Shown here piece by piece: positions 19,192 through 28,253 of a DNA stretch of 49,008 nucleotides. The stretch lies in assembly GCA_031291115.1 (NCBI GenBank), contig JARLJQ010000024.1, forward strand, positions 1-49,008, written 5' to 3'. The notes beneath the pieces are model-generated. The model was not told where the DNA came from. It worked only from the letters and a program-made list of their open reading frames with translations, and ran no database searches. The stretch comes from Legionella sp. (lineage in GTDB: Bacteria > Pseudomonadota > Gammaproteobacteria > Legionellales > Legionellaceae). The translations under genes and the position numbers were made by a program. The first letter of the stretch is position 1; every line of letters begins with the position of its first letter.

Positions 19192-19265
19192 GCGAAGCCG
19201 AAGGATCTCCTTAAGGTGGCACAGTGCTATCTGATGGGAGGTCCTTCGCTACGCTCTGGATGACG
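19181..19265. repeat. Dispersed hairpin repeat, full copy (birA 3' end)
   Basis: Left arm CGTCATCCTGAGCGAAGCCG and right arm TTCGCTACGCTCTGGATGACG are inverted, around a less conserved loop. The birA stop codon TGA (19189-19191) is part of the left arm. Confidence 0.8.
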
Positions 19266-19534
19266 AAGTGATGGTCCTGCCAATGAAATACTGCGATCTT
19301 GAACCATGACAACTCATAAAACTTAAGTACAGTCACAGTAAAGTGCGTTGAATAACAGTAATGCTTACGATTAGTTTAGAATTAAACTACGCAGACATTT
19401 TGTCATAATTTAAACAGTCTGCAATATAATTTGCGAGAAAATGGCGTTGGAATAATATGAAGTACTACAAGAATTCGGGTTCGTCCCGAGCATTATTAAG
19501 TGCTCGGAACTGGATGTACTGCGACAAAATTAAT
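19192..19534. other. Intergenic stretch between convergent birA and csrA
   Basis: The first 75 bases belong to the hairpin repeat. The rest is AT-rich with no convincing open frame. A 7-bp hairpin CCGAGCA / TGCTCGG (19486-19507, 8-nt loop) lies 28 bases beyond the csrA stop and may mark its 3' end, although no T-run follows. Confidence 0.5.
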
Positions 19535-19729
19535 TTATGCTGGTGTTTCAGAATCGTCTGATTGTTTTTCTTGTTGTATTCTTAAATAAATTTCTTCGCG
19601 GTGTACCGATACATCTTTTGGCGCATTAATACCTAGACGAACCTGGTTACCCTTTACGCCTAAGACAGTAATATTTACATCATCACCGATTATTAAAGTT
19701 TCGCCGATACGACGGGTTAAAATTAACAT
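19535..19729 (-). CDS. csrA: Carbon storage regulator CsrA
   Basis: RNA-binding dimer that blocks translation at GGA-containing leaders. The 64-residue protein has the canonical start [16 protein letters not shown] and the RNA-contact segment with HREEIY. The C-terminal tail (QSDDSETPA) is acidic. In Legionella the main CsrA controls the switch from replicative to transmissive phase, and most species encode several CsrA paralogues; which one this is cannot be decided here. GGGAG lies eight bases before the ATG. Confidence 0.96.
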   Translation of the reverse strand: MLILTRRIGETLIIGDDVNITVLGVKGNQVRLGINAPKDVSVHREEIYLRIQQEKQSDDSETPA

Positions 19730-19928
19730 AATAAATCTCCCTTACTAGCAGCTACCTACTCCTCCATAGAACGCTTCCATGGTGCTCCAGACAGCTACAA
19801 TATGTTTGAAAATAAATCAATATTTATTTCACGGATGTAATTGTACACTCTTTTTATTAACAAAATATTAAGCGTATACTTTATCCGATTGTACCTTATA
19901 ATAAAAAACCGAATTTTTTTCAATAAAT

Positions 19929-20954
19929 TCAAGAAGTAATATTATTATGAAACATAGGGAATTTATTTTCAATCCAGCAATATATCAGAGCAATTAGACC
20001 TATCTGCAATAAAATTGCCATGTTTGAACCAAACATATTCACTCTTTGCAATAAAAAAATCAGGAGTAAAAAAATGCAATTTATTACTATTTGCCCCAAT
20101 AAAATAACCGGAACCGTAATACCTAATTGTCTTAATCTTTGATAGGCATGTTTTCGATGAGGAGCCGACCATTTTTCTTTACGCAGTATACGACGAATTA
20201 AAGTAAAAGTAGCATCAAAGAGAAAAAGTCCATTGAGCATAAACCAATATAAAATGGGAATTTGGAATTTTTGCTGTGCAATTAAAGCCAGACTAAAGGT
20301 AATAAATCCCAAAGTAGCGCTGCCAATATCCCCCATAAAAAGCTTGGCTGGCGGTAAATTAAACATTAAAAAACCTAACAAACTAAAAACAAGCACTAGG
20401 CTAAAACTTTGATAAAATGAAGCACCGTACATTCCAAACAGAAGCGCATACGCTACAAATAGAAATGCAGCTTGTGAGGCGCAAAAACCATCCAATCCAT
20501 CCATAAAATTAAAATGATTAATAGCCCAAAGCGTTACTATAAAAATAAAAGGAATAATTAAAAAAGGGGAACTAATTGAAAAAATTATAAAATCAAGCTG
20601 TTGTGGTCTAATGAATACAGCAACCAATAAGGCAGCAAGACATTGCACTAAAAATCGAGGTTTCACCGATAAATTATATAAATCATCTAAAAAACTGACC
20701 GCAGCAATCATCAATATACTCAAGGAAAACACCGCTTGCTCTATAAAAGACGTCTGAGTCAACAAACAAAGCACAGGGAGTGATACTAAAGACAGCCCAA
20801 TAAAAACAAGCCCACCACCACGAATCGTGGGTTTAGAGTGCATGGAGCGTTCATTAGGTTTATCCATTAACCGAGTATCCTGTGCAAACACACAAAACAA
20901 CTTAGTCAAAGCAACCGAAAAAATTAAAACAACAACACTAAGAATTAAATTCAC
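19929..20954 (-). CDS. Undecaprenyl-phosphate sugar-1-phosphate transferase (WecA/WbpL-like, GT4)
   Basis: Polytopic membrane enzyme of the MraY/WecA superfamily that starts assembly of a surface polysaccharide by moving a HexNAc-1-phosphate to undecaprenyl phosphate. It has about ten hydrophobic segments, the catalytic loop NHFNFMDGLDGF, the MGDIGSATLG motif and a cytoplasmic HRKHAYQRL loop. It starts with GTG at 20954, 17 bp inside the epimerase gene, so the two are coupled. The paired epimerase suggests a 6-deoxy or epimerised HexNAc as first sugar, as in the WbpV-WbpL pair of Pseudomonas O-antigen; this is inference. Confidence 0.9.
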   Translation of the reverse strand: MNLILSVVVLIFSVALTKLFCVFAQDTRLMDKPNERSMHSKPTIRGGGLVFIGLSLVSLPVLCLLTQTSFIEQAVFSLSILMIAAVSFLDDLYNLSVKPRFLVQCLAALLVAVFIRPQQLDFIIFSISSPFLIIPFIFIVTLWAINHFNFMDGLDGFCASQAAFLFVAYALLFGMYGASFYQSFSLVLVFSLLGFLMFNLPPAKLFMGDIGSATLGFITFSLALIAQQKFQIPILYWFMLNGLFLFDATFTLIRRILRKEKWSAPHRKHAYQRLRQLGITVPVILLGQIVINCIFLLLIFLLQRVNMFGSNMAILLQIGLIALIYCWIENKFPMFHNNITS

Positions 20955-21894
20955 TTTGATACCACGTTACAGTTTCCCTTAACCCTTCAGCAGTATTTGC
21001 TGGAGGAACCCAACCTAATTGCGATTTTATTTTACTAGTACTAACTTCTAAAGAGCCGAATAAACGTGTATTCAGATTATCCTTGCCCAAAGAGCGAAAC
21101 ACAAAAACCATAAAACGCACAGGCACAGGAAATAATCTGGTTTTAACCTGCATTTCCTGACCAATAAGGCTCATTAATTGCGTTAAAGATAAAGACTCAT
21201 TATCAGCGACCAAATACGTTTGATTTGCAGCCGCTGGATGTGTCGTCACAGCGCATAAGGCAGAAACCAGATTACCAATATAAACCAGATTACGTTTGTT
21301 GTTCACGCGGCCAAAAGGTAATGGCAATCCTTTTTTTACTAAATGCATCATTTTTAAAAAATTGGCTTTGACTTCAGGACCATAAATTAATGGCGGTCTG
21401 ATAATCACTACCTGCATGTCCGTATTTTGGCTGATCTCTTCTAAATAGCGTTCGGCGTATAATTTGCTTTGACCATAAGGATCTTCAGGTTGAGACATAT
21501 GTTCTTCAGTGAACGCCTGCCCGTTTACCGTTTGTTCACCATTCACTTTAATAGAACTTAAAAAGATAAAACGCTTTACCTGATTTTTTGCGGCAGCAAT
21601 TGCCAATTTTTTTGTGGCAATGCTGTTCACTTTGCAATAGTCATCCAATGCAGATTCTGATTTATCATTCATAATATGCACTCGGGCAGCCAAATGAATG
21701 ACGACATCCACACCTACAAGTGCCTCACTCCAATCGGGATTGCACTCTAGTTTATCAATGAGTACCTGCTCGGCATTAAGCCAATCAACCTTGCGAGACA
21801 CGGCACATCGCACCTCATGTCCAGCTAAAATAAGCGCTGGCACTAATCGTTTCCCTACAAATCCTGTGGCACCAGTAACTAATATTTTTGACAT
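20938..21894 (-). CDS. NAD-dependent sugar epimerase/dehydratase (WbpV/GalE-like)
   Basis: Extended short-chain dehydrogenase of 318 residues. The Rossmann motif GATGFVG is at residues 8-14, LAARVHIM follows the second strand, SSIKVNG carries the active-site Ser region, and YGQSKLYAE supplies the Tyr and Lys of YxxxK. It probably acts on a UDP-N-acetyl sugar at C4 in surface polysaccharide synthesis, because it overlaps the lipid-linked sugar transferase gene by 17 bp. The exact substrate cannot be told from sequence. Confidence 0.88.
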   Translation of the reverse strand: MSKILVTGATGFVGKRLVPALILAGHEVRCAVSRKVDWLNAEQVLIDKLECNPDWSEALVGVDVVIHLAARVHIMNDKSESALDDYCKVNSIATKKLAIAAAKNQVKRFIFLSSIKVNGEQTVNGQAFTEEHMSQPEDPYGQSKLYAERYLEEISQNTDMQVVIIRPPLIYGPEVKANFLKMMHLVKKGLPLPFGRVNNKRNLVYIGNLVSALCAVTTHPAAANQTYLVADNESLSLTQLMSLIGQEMQVKTRLFPVPVRFMVFVFRSLGKDNLNTRLFGSLEVSTSKIKSQLGWVPPANTAEGLRETVTWYQSEFNS

Positions 21895-22058
21895 GATAAA
21901 ACCTGATATTTATAAATTATTCGTATCGAAATCGGTGACTCTATACTAGCACAAAGGATAATTACAAGAAAATTAACAATAATTTTCCGCAAACACCGTC
22001 GCATATATCCCTAATTTAAGGATATACTTGATCAAATAGTTTTAAATTGGAATGCTGC

Positions 22059-22877
22059 ATGTCCTTGAAGGCCATGTATAACGAAATCGCTGAGAATTAC
22101 GACACTGCCAATCGCTTTGGAGCGATTAGCAAAAGTCATCAAATTGCTATTGAACAGATGCAGAAATTTTATTTAGGAATGAAACCTAATTATAAAGTTC
22201 TCGATCTAGGCGTTGGCGATGGCGCTTTTTTAAAAAAGCTACAGCACGCAATGCCTCTGGCAGAATTCACCGGTATTGATGTTTCTTCTGAAATGTTACG
22301 CCGCGCTAAAGATGCACTCCCTCTGATTGCTATTGAGGGCAGCGCTGCGCATGCAAGCAAGTATTTACCGCCGCACAGTCAGGATTTAATCTTGGCTCAT
22401 TTTATTAATGCGTACATCCCAATTAATGTTTTGTTCCATGAAGCAAAATTACTCACGCGTGCAAATGGCCATTTCTCCATGATCACCACAACCTATGATT
22501 CATTTCCTGTAGCGCAACAACAATTAGCAGAATTTATTTCCCAAGATTCCATATTGAGCAGTGTTGTCGGGCATTATTATAAGTCCATTGTAAAAAATAC
22601 TACGGTTGCGGCAAATAATGATGAGTTAATGCAGGCGTTTAAACAGCATCAATTTGAAGTCATTGACCATCAACGTTTAGAAATCCCCATTGTTCTTAAC
22701 AACATTGATGAACTGGCTCTTTTTGGTATTGAAGGAACCTGGTTTCTTAATACTTTATCCATTCGCATGCTTCCAAAAAACTTTTTAATTCAAAGGCTTA
22801 AGCGCCTTTTCAGTAAGATTTTCACCTTTCCCTATCATGACACCCATATTGTCGATGTGGTACTTGCTAAGAAATAA
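22059..22877 (+). CDS. Class I SAM-dependent methyltransferase, substrate unknown
   Basis: About 272 residues. VLDLGVGDGAFLKKL is the SAM-binding motif I, TGIDVSSEML the acidic loop of motif II, and DLILAHFINAYIPI motif IV. The rest is not recognisable and ends in a basic segment (RLKRLFSKIF), which might touch membrane. The open frame begins at a TTG at 22047; the ATG at 22059 (MSLKAMYNE) is preferred, with TTGGA nearby as a weak ribosome site. It stands alone between the divergent polysaccharide genes and the POT transporter. Targets could be a quinone, a lipid or a small molecule. Confidence 0.75.
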   Translation: MSLKAMYNEIAENYDTANRFGAISKSHQIAIEQMQKFYLGMKPNYKVLDLGVGDGAFLKKLQHAMPLAEFTGIDVSSEMLRRAKDALPLIAIEGSAAHASKYLPPHSQDLILAHFINAYIPINVLFHEAKLLTRANGHFSMITTTYDSFPVAQQQLAEFISQDSILSSVVGHYYKSIVKNTTVAANNDELMQAFKQHQFEVIDHQRLEIPIVLNNIDELALFGIEGTWFLNTLSIRMLPKNFLIQRLKRLFSKIFTFPYHDTHIVDVVLAKK

Positions 22878-23182
22878 TTCACACAAAATATTCTCTTTAT
22901 GATCACCCTCGTCCAGAACGCAGCAACGATCTTCAAATTATAATCTCAGACATATGCTGTATCTCCGTTAATTAGCTTTTCTCGTCTTTGCGAGCATCGC
23001 GAAGACGGATGTGCAGCAAGTAATCATCTGTTCGAAAATCATCACGCAAATGACGGTGCACTGAGTTATATTTATGCAATTAAGTGGTTTTTTATAAATA
23101 TTTTCAATAAATTATAACGCTTTTACCAAAACTGTCGTTTACTTAAAAGAGGGAATTGCAAAGTATCTAGAACGAGGTGGAA
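22878..23182. other. Intergenic stretch with degenerate hairpin-repeat fragments
   Basis: No open frame is convincing. CTCGTCCAGAACGCAGCAACG (22909 on) resembles a decayed left arm of the dispersed hairpin repeat. TCTTTGCGAGCATCGCGAAGA (22985 on) forms its own short palindrome of a type common in intergenic repeats. The last 60 bases hold the ribosome site GAGG of the downstream transporter. Confidence 0.4.
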
Positions 23183-24685
23183 ATGATTTCTGACGAAGTT
23201 AAAAACTACTTGCCTGAATTAGATTTACGACAGAAGCAAACTAATAATATTATCTATATTACGTTTTGGAGCCAGTTCTCTGTCTACTCCCTCAATGCTA
23301 TTTTAGTTTTATTTTTAACTCGTCCTTTATTATCCCAAGGTCTGGGCTACAGTCAGGCAAAGGCTTATGCTTTTATTGGTGTTGCGCATGCAGCAGGTTA
23401 TTTAATGCCGATGCTTGGTGGTTTCATGGCAGATACCGTTGTCGGTGTCAGGAGATCCATTCTTATTGGCAGCACGATGCTTGCGACTGCTTACCTCCTG
23501 ATTATGCTCAGCGGGTACACGGTACATGCCCTTGGAGACCAATTATTTATTGCAGCTTATGCATTCATACCGGCCACAAGCTCCTTATTAATGGGTACCT
23601 CTTCAAGTATTGTTTCTCATATTTATTCAGATAACGCAATTAAAGCAAAATCCGCGATGACTTATTATTATATTGCAATTAATGCCGGTGCTTTATTAGC
23701 TACTTTAATTGCACCCGTTTTATTAGAAAGTCGTTATGGCCCATTGTCCATTCTTACTATTGCCTTCGTAGGTAAATCCATAGCCGCCTTGAATTTTGCC
23801 AAACGTTATAGCCTTTATGACAACGTCATCTGGGGCAAAGATCGAAGCAAACTTTCACCACAAAGCATCATTCGCCTGGCTGGTTATATTATTACAATTT
23901 ATCTACTGACTCTGATTGCCTATTCTTATGTGGATATTGCCAGCACAGTAATTGCTTCAGGTTGCATAATGGGCATATTCTGGTTTTTTAGAAAAACAAT
24001 TACCTTACAAGGAATCGCACGTGACAAACAACTGTTCGCTCTCTTGCTTGTTGTCGAAGCAGTCGTGTTTTTTGTAATTTATAATCAAATGCACAGCACA
24101 TTGATTTTGTTTGCCAAAAATAATTCCAACCATAATCTATGGGGCTTAACCGTTTCACCCGCTCAATATCAAATACTAAACCCATTATTAATTCTGGCTA
24201 TAGGCAGCCAACTTCCACGCTTTTATCAAATGGTGCCACGTTTTACTATCCCCTATCAGTTTTCTGCAGGCGTTATGCTTTCAGGAGTTGCTTTGTTAGT
24301 ACTTACCTTTGCCGCACATAATGCAACAAACGGCTTGATTGAGGGCAATTACATTGCAGTAACCTATATTTTGATTTCTATCGCCGAATTATGGGTTAGC
24401 GCTATTGGTTTGAGTATGATTGGACTGTATTGCGATCAAAAATCCATCGCCTTTGCCATGGGGGTTTGGTATCTTGCAAGCTCCTTAGCTCATGCCATTT
24501 CAGGTAAGATAGCGGCTTGGGTTGCTATACCTGATACCGTAAACTCTGCTGTAGAAAGCTTACCTTATTATAAAGACTATTACCTAATCTTGGGCATTAG
24601 CGCTTTAACACTTGGTTCTGTTATGGTTTTTATAGCTTATTTTATGCATAACACTATGAAAAAAAGAGGCATTATTTTAGTTTAA
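23183..24685 (+). CDS. POT/PTR family proton-coupled oligopeptide transporter
   Basis: Major facilitator of the POT family with twelve or more hydrophobic segments in 500 residues, importing di- or tripeptides with protons; useful to an amino-acid feeder. GGFMADTVVGVRRSI matches the family signature after helix 2, and the YYYIAINAGALLATLIAP segment matches helix 5. ATG 23183 follows GAGG by five bases; an upstream GTG at 23177 overlaps that site and is rejected. Its stop overlaps the next gene, convergent, by 9 bp. Confidence 0.9.
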   Translation: MISDEVKNYLPELDLRQKQTNNIIYITFWSQFSVYSLNAILVLFLTRPLLSQGLGYSQAKAYAFIGVAHAAGYLMPMLGGFMADTVVGVRRSILIGSTMLATAYLLIMLSGYTVHALGDQLFIAAYAFIPATSSLLMGTSSSIVSHIYSDNAIKAKSAMTYYYIAINAGALLATLIAPVLLESRYGPLSILTIAFVGKSIAALNFAKRYSLYDNVIWGKDRSKLSPQSIIRLAGYIITIYLLTLIAYSYVDIASTVIASGCIMGIFWFFRKTITLQGIARDKQLFALLLVVEAVVFFVIYNQMHSTLILFAKNNSNHNLWGLTVSPAQYQILNPLLILAIGSQLPRFYQMVPRFTIPYQFSAGVMLSGVALLVLTFAAHNATNGLIEGNYIAVTYILISIAELWVSAIGLSMIGLYCDQKSIAFAMGVWYLASSLAHAISGKIAAWVAIPDTVNSAVESLPYYKDYYLILGISALTLGSVMVFIAYFMHNTMKKRGIILV

Positions 24686-26548
24686 TTGCGGCCTCTTCAA
24701 ATCCGAATAGTTTAATTCCCCTACTTCCGGCGGATTAAAAAATGCATGTCGAGAATACTCAAGATTTCTATTATTAGAAATTTTTGCTGCTGCTTGTTGC
24801 ATCACGCGTTGCTGCAATGCGCTGATTTTATGCTCCATTACAGCAAGAAGAGCTGATGCGTTATTTAATTGCATGAAATTACTATGCAAAGCACCTAGAG
24901 AGGGACCAATTAAACTGAAGACCAAGCTTTTCAAAGAAAAAATAGTGCAACTACCGCCTTCTTGATAAAAATTTTTTTGATTTATTACAGAGCGCTCATA
25001 CGGTAAAGAAGGATTTATAGGGTGACTACCGTAATAAATCACTCTTCCCCTGTGTGGTTGACCACTTAAAGCTTGATTCATCAAATGAAATCGCGTCCAC
25101 TCATGCACTTCAGGGCAATTACCAGGTGCATTGCCTGGACTAAAATAGAATAATAAACAACGTTCCGTACTAATTAACTGACGCAAAGTATATTCCATAA
25201 CATCCTGGTACTTCTGTGGAAACTGGAATGGATCAATATAAATAGGGATAAATTGACCATCTACCCAGGCACAAGGTCTTAGACGAGTTACATAAGTTCC
25301 CAAACACGTTTTGCTCTGAGTATCCATCTCATTGCAGCCGATACCTAAGTTATCAACTACTTTATAATACTCATAATACAGAGGCTTTTGTTGCCAACTG
25401 GCGCGAGTACCATTTGCCAGAATACCCACTTTAATAATTCGAAAAACTGCAGAATGCCGAGACATCCCTCCGCCTTGTAAAATAATCTCATTAATCTCTG
25501 AATTCATAGATTCATCGGGAAGAAAACGTTTCACTTTAAAATGAAATTTGTTCCGCAAATCTGCACCAGAAGTTCCATGCAAGAGTTCCGTACTATTTTG
25601 TACAATTAAATTGCTAATTTTCTTTTGTACTGCTTCAGGTAAGTGTATAAAAAATGGGGTTTCCTGTTTAGCACCCCAACGATAGGGACATACATTATTT
25701 GCTATCAACTTGTGTACAAAACAAGCATCTGTTTTTAGGCTGTGCCCTAAACTGCCATTTTGATCATAGAAAGCTAAAAGCGACGAAGCGGTTCTTAGAT
25801 TTAAATAATCCATTATCGATAAATTATCACGATTTATTTCTGCATAACTTTTCAAAGAGACAGCATAAGCACTTACTGCCTCATGCGTCAAAAGCGACAC
25901 ACCATTTTGATTATTACTGTAATCTCGAGACAAAATACTCGCAGCATCTAAAACAGCTACCAAATGAGGGCGAATGATTATTTTTTTTAGCTTATGCAAT
26001 TCTGCAAGCTGCCTCTTCATTTGTGCAAGTGACTCAGTATTTAAAATTTCTGTATTTGTTTGTTGATAATAAGCTCTTTGTAAGTGAGCGACAGCAAATG
26101 CTGGCAGTTGTAAAGTGTAGGTTCCAATTAAAGTAGTGGTATTTAATACAGGTTGCAACTGAGAAAAAATGGTTGCAAATTGGTACAGATTGTCTTCTGT
26201 ATTAAAAATAAGATGCATTGGTGAAGGCTCTTTATATTCTGACTGAGCTGCCAGATTAACGCCTGCATACCTAAAAAAATCAAACAGCAAGGGTTCATAA
26301 GCCTTGGGATTAATCGAGCGAATGCCAAAGAAAAATAAAAGCAGCTGATGAAGTAATATTTTATAATTATCATAAGGAAACACATATCCCTGCAAATAAG
26401 GTGCATTGATAACGTAGCTACCATGTCCTAGCCTATTTGCTTTTACTGGTGCCGCAGGAATTGTCGGAAAAAAAACGTAATTAGGAATTTTCCCTTCTCT
26501 AAAGTCTGTAATTCCAAATTGCTGCATACACCAATCTTTAAAATTCAT
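24677..26548 (-). CDS. Protein of unknown function, candidate Dot/Icm effector
   Basis: I do not recognise this 623-residue protein. It has no signal peptide and no clear transmembrane segment apart from a short hydrophobic run (LLLFFFGI). A stretch QKNFYQEGGSCTIFSLKSL contains a Cys in a G-rich turn before a helix, reminiscent of cysteine protease or acetyltransferase nucleophile sites, with His residues 25-55 positions upstream; this is weak. A helical, possibly coiled region (KISALQQRVMQQAAAKI) lies near the C-terminus. Large cytosolic proteins of unknown kind next to ordinary genes are often effectors in Legionella. ATG 26548 is preferred to the TTG at 26575. Confidence 0.6.
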   Translation of the reverse strand: MNFKDWCMQQFGITDFREGKIPNYVFFPTIPAAPVKANRLGHGSYVINAPYLQGYVFPYDNYKILLHQLLLFFFGIRSINPKAYEPLLFDFFRYAGVNLAAQSEYKEPSPMHLIFNTEDNLYQFATIFSQLQPVLNTTTLIGTYTLQLPAFAVAHLQRAYYQQTNTEILNTESLAQMKRQLAELHKLKKIIIRPHLVAVLDAASILSRDYSNNQNGVSLLTHEAVSAYAVSLKSYAEINRDNLSIMDYLNLRTASSLLAFYDQNGSLGHSLKTDACFVHKLIANNVCPYRWGAKQETPFFIHLPEAVQKKISNLIVQNSTELLHGTSGADLRNKFHFKVKRFLPDESMNSEINEIILQGGGMSRHSAVFRIIKVGILANGTRASWQQKPLYYEYYKVVDNLGIGCNEMDTQSKTCLGTYVTRLRPCAWVDGQFIPIYIDPFQFPQKYQDVMEYTLRQLISTERCLLFYFSPGNAPGNCPEVHEWTRFHLMNQALSGQPHRGRVIYYGSHPINPSLPYERSVINQKNFYQEGGSCTIFSLKSLVFSLIGPSLGALHSNFMQLNNASALLAVMEHKISALQQRVMQQAAAKISNNRNLEYSRHAFFNPPEVGELNYSDLKRPQLN

Positions 26549-26667
26549 TTTTACTCTAGAGTTTAAAAGAATCAATGATCCATATTATACTCGCTGAGAA
26601 TATTTGTCTTCTACTGTAAAAAAATAGACGATGATAAAATGAGCTAGAAAACCAACCAGAAATCAAG

Positions 26668-27114
26668 TCAAACGAATTGAAGCTGCCGCCATGCTTCGAA
26701 AAGAATAATAGCTACGGAATTTGATAAATTAAGACTACGACTTGTTTCTAACATAGGAATACGGATTCTGGCATGATTTGCTCGAATTTCATCAGGCAAG
26801 CCTCGTGTTTCCGCTCCAAAAAGCAAGATGTCCTCCTGCTGATAAACGGCATCACTGTAATTTTTTTCGCCTTTAGTGGTACAACAAAAAATTCGCCGTC
26901 CTGCATTTTTTTCAACAAACTCCTGCCAATTAGCGTAATGCAAAATAGAAGCCCATTCATGATAATCAAGACCTGCACGGAGCATACGCTTATCATCCAG
27001 AGCAAAGCCCAAAGGATGAATTAAGTGCAACTGCGCTCCAGTATTTGCGCAAAGTCGAATAATATTACCTGTATTAGGCGGGATTTCAGGTTGATAAAGT
27101 GCTATGTGTAACAT
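26668..27114 (-). CDS. trmL: tRNA (cytidine(34)-2'-O)-methyltransferase
   Basis: SPOUT-family enzyme that methylates the wobble ribose of tRNA-Leu. The 148-residue protein starts [18 protein letters not shown], as E. coli TrmL does, and has [24 protein letters not shown] and the knot segment [16 protein letters not shown]. The frame extends four codons up to a TTG; the ATG is chosen by this match. A short MITE copy separates it from lipA. Confidence 0.94.
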   Translation of the reverse strand: MLHIALYQPEIPPNTGNIIRLCANTGAQLHLIHPLGFALDDKRMLRAGLDYHEWASILHYANWQEFVEKNAGRRIFCCTTKGEKNYSDAVYQQEDILLFGAETRGLPDEIRANHARIRIPMLETSRSLNLSNSVAIILFEAWRQLQFV

Positions 27115-27134
27115 ATTCAATTCCAATTAATAAT

Positions 27135-27200
27135 AGGGTCTGTTGGCATTCCTACTATCAGCCTATTTGGGCTCAAGCTAGCGAAATGTAAACAGTCCCA
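27135..27200. repeat. MITE-like element, internally deleted 66-bp copy
   Basis: Starts AGGGTCTGTTGGCATTCC and ends GAAATGTAAACAGTCCC. Compared with the 143-bp copy at 45862-46004, it is in the opposite orientation: bases from TACTAT to the left match that copy's right end, and CAGCCTATTTGGGCTCAAG to the right match its left end, with the middle deleted. Confidence 0.7.
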
Positions 27201-27210
27201 TAACAAAGGC

Positions 27211-28200
27211 TTAATCATCTAAACCCAAATTATCTTTTTTAAAGATGCGATCAGCACGGTAACTGGAACGAACCAAAGGACCAGAAGCTACTTCAAAAAA
27301 TCCTTTTCTTAATCCGATTTGTCTTAATTCAGCAAATGTTTCAGGAGTAACATAACGCTCTATTGGCAAATGGTTTTTGGTAGGCTGCAAATATTGTCCT
27401 AAAGTCAAAATATCCACGTTGTGAGCGCGTAGATCATCCATGGTTTGAATGATTTCTTCATCTGTTTCACCTAAGCCAAGCATGAGGCTGGTCTTGGTTA
27501 ATACATCAGGGCGATAACGTTTAGCAAAAGCCAGAACATTCAAAGTTTGTAAATAGCCCGCGCGATTATCACGCACTGGATGAGTTAAACGCTCCACTGT
27601 TTCTACGTTTTGGGCAAAAACATCCACCCCACTATCCAGTAAAACAGCAATATCTTGCTCCACACCTTGAAAATCAGGAGTTAAAGCTTCCACTTTGGTT
27701 TTGGGAGAACGCACTTTAATCGCGCGAATGCTTTGTGCGTAATGATTGGCGCCACCATCAGGTAAGTCATCACGATTCACGGAGGTTAAAACTACATAAT
27801 CCAGATTCATCAATGCAACTGTATTCGCTGTATTTTCGGGCTCTTGTGCGTCCAACCAGCCGTGTGGATTCCCAGTATCCACAGCACAAAAACGGCAGGC
27901 ACGTGTACACACGGCCCCCATGAGCATAATGGTTGCCGTACCATGTGACCAACATTCAGAAATATTTGGGCATTTTGCTTCTTCACAAACGGTGGCCAAG
28001 CGATGTTTTTGCACCTGCTCCTTCACCTGACTGTATGCAGGAGTCGTCTGATTTACAATACGTAACCATTTAGGTTTAGGTAAACGTCCATGAGCAGTCT
28101 CAGTTGATTTCACCCCGTCTTTAATAGCCGTTACACCATGGGGGGTTCTGTATTTTTGCCCGCTTTCGACAACCACGGGAATATCAATGAGCTTACTCAT
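27211..28200 (-). CDS. lipA: Lipoyl synthase
   Basis: Radical-SAM enzyme inserting two sulfurs into octanoyl groups on lipoyl domains. Both cluster motifs are intact: the auxiliary cluster C72, C77, C83 ([12 protein letters not shown]) and the radical-SAM cluster C98, C102, C105 (CTRACRFC). The C-terminal RSSYRAD holds the Ser ligand of the auxiliary cluster. Length 329 is normal. lipB is not in the window. Confidence 0.97.
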   Translation of the reverse strand: MSKLIDIPVVVESGQKYRTPHGVTAIKDGVKSTETAHGRLPKPKWLRIVNQTTPAYSQVKEQVQKHRLATVCEEAKCPNISECWSHGTATIMLMGAVCTRACRFCAVDTGNPHGWLDAQEPENTANTVALMNLDYVVLTSVNRDDLPDGGANHYAQSIRAIKVRSPKTKVEALTPDFQGVEQDIAVLLDSGVDVFAQNVETVERLTHPVRDNRAGYLQTLNVLAFAKRYRPDVLTKTSLMLGLGETDEEIIQTMDDLRAHNVDILTLGQYLQPTKNHLPIERYVTPETFAELRQIGLRKGFFEVASGPLVRSSYRADRIFKKDNLGLDD

Positions 28201-28253
28201 ATCACCACCTGAAAAACAAATAATCCTGATGATCCCAAATCATCAGTACAAGA

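Noticed and set aside
23266..23634. 122-codon frame overlapping the POT transporter
   Set aside because: Out-of-frame shadow; rich in Cys, Trp and His as expected for a wrong frame.
25699..25977. Plus-strand frame inside the unassigned 623-residue gene
   Set aside because: No ribosome site, and the minus-strand frame over the same bases is open for 1.8 kb.
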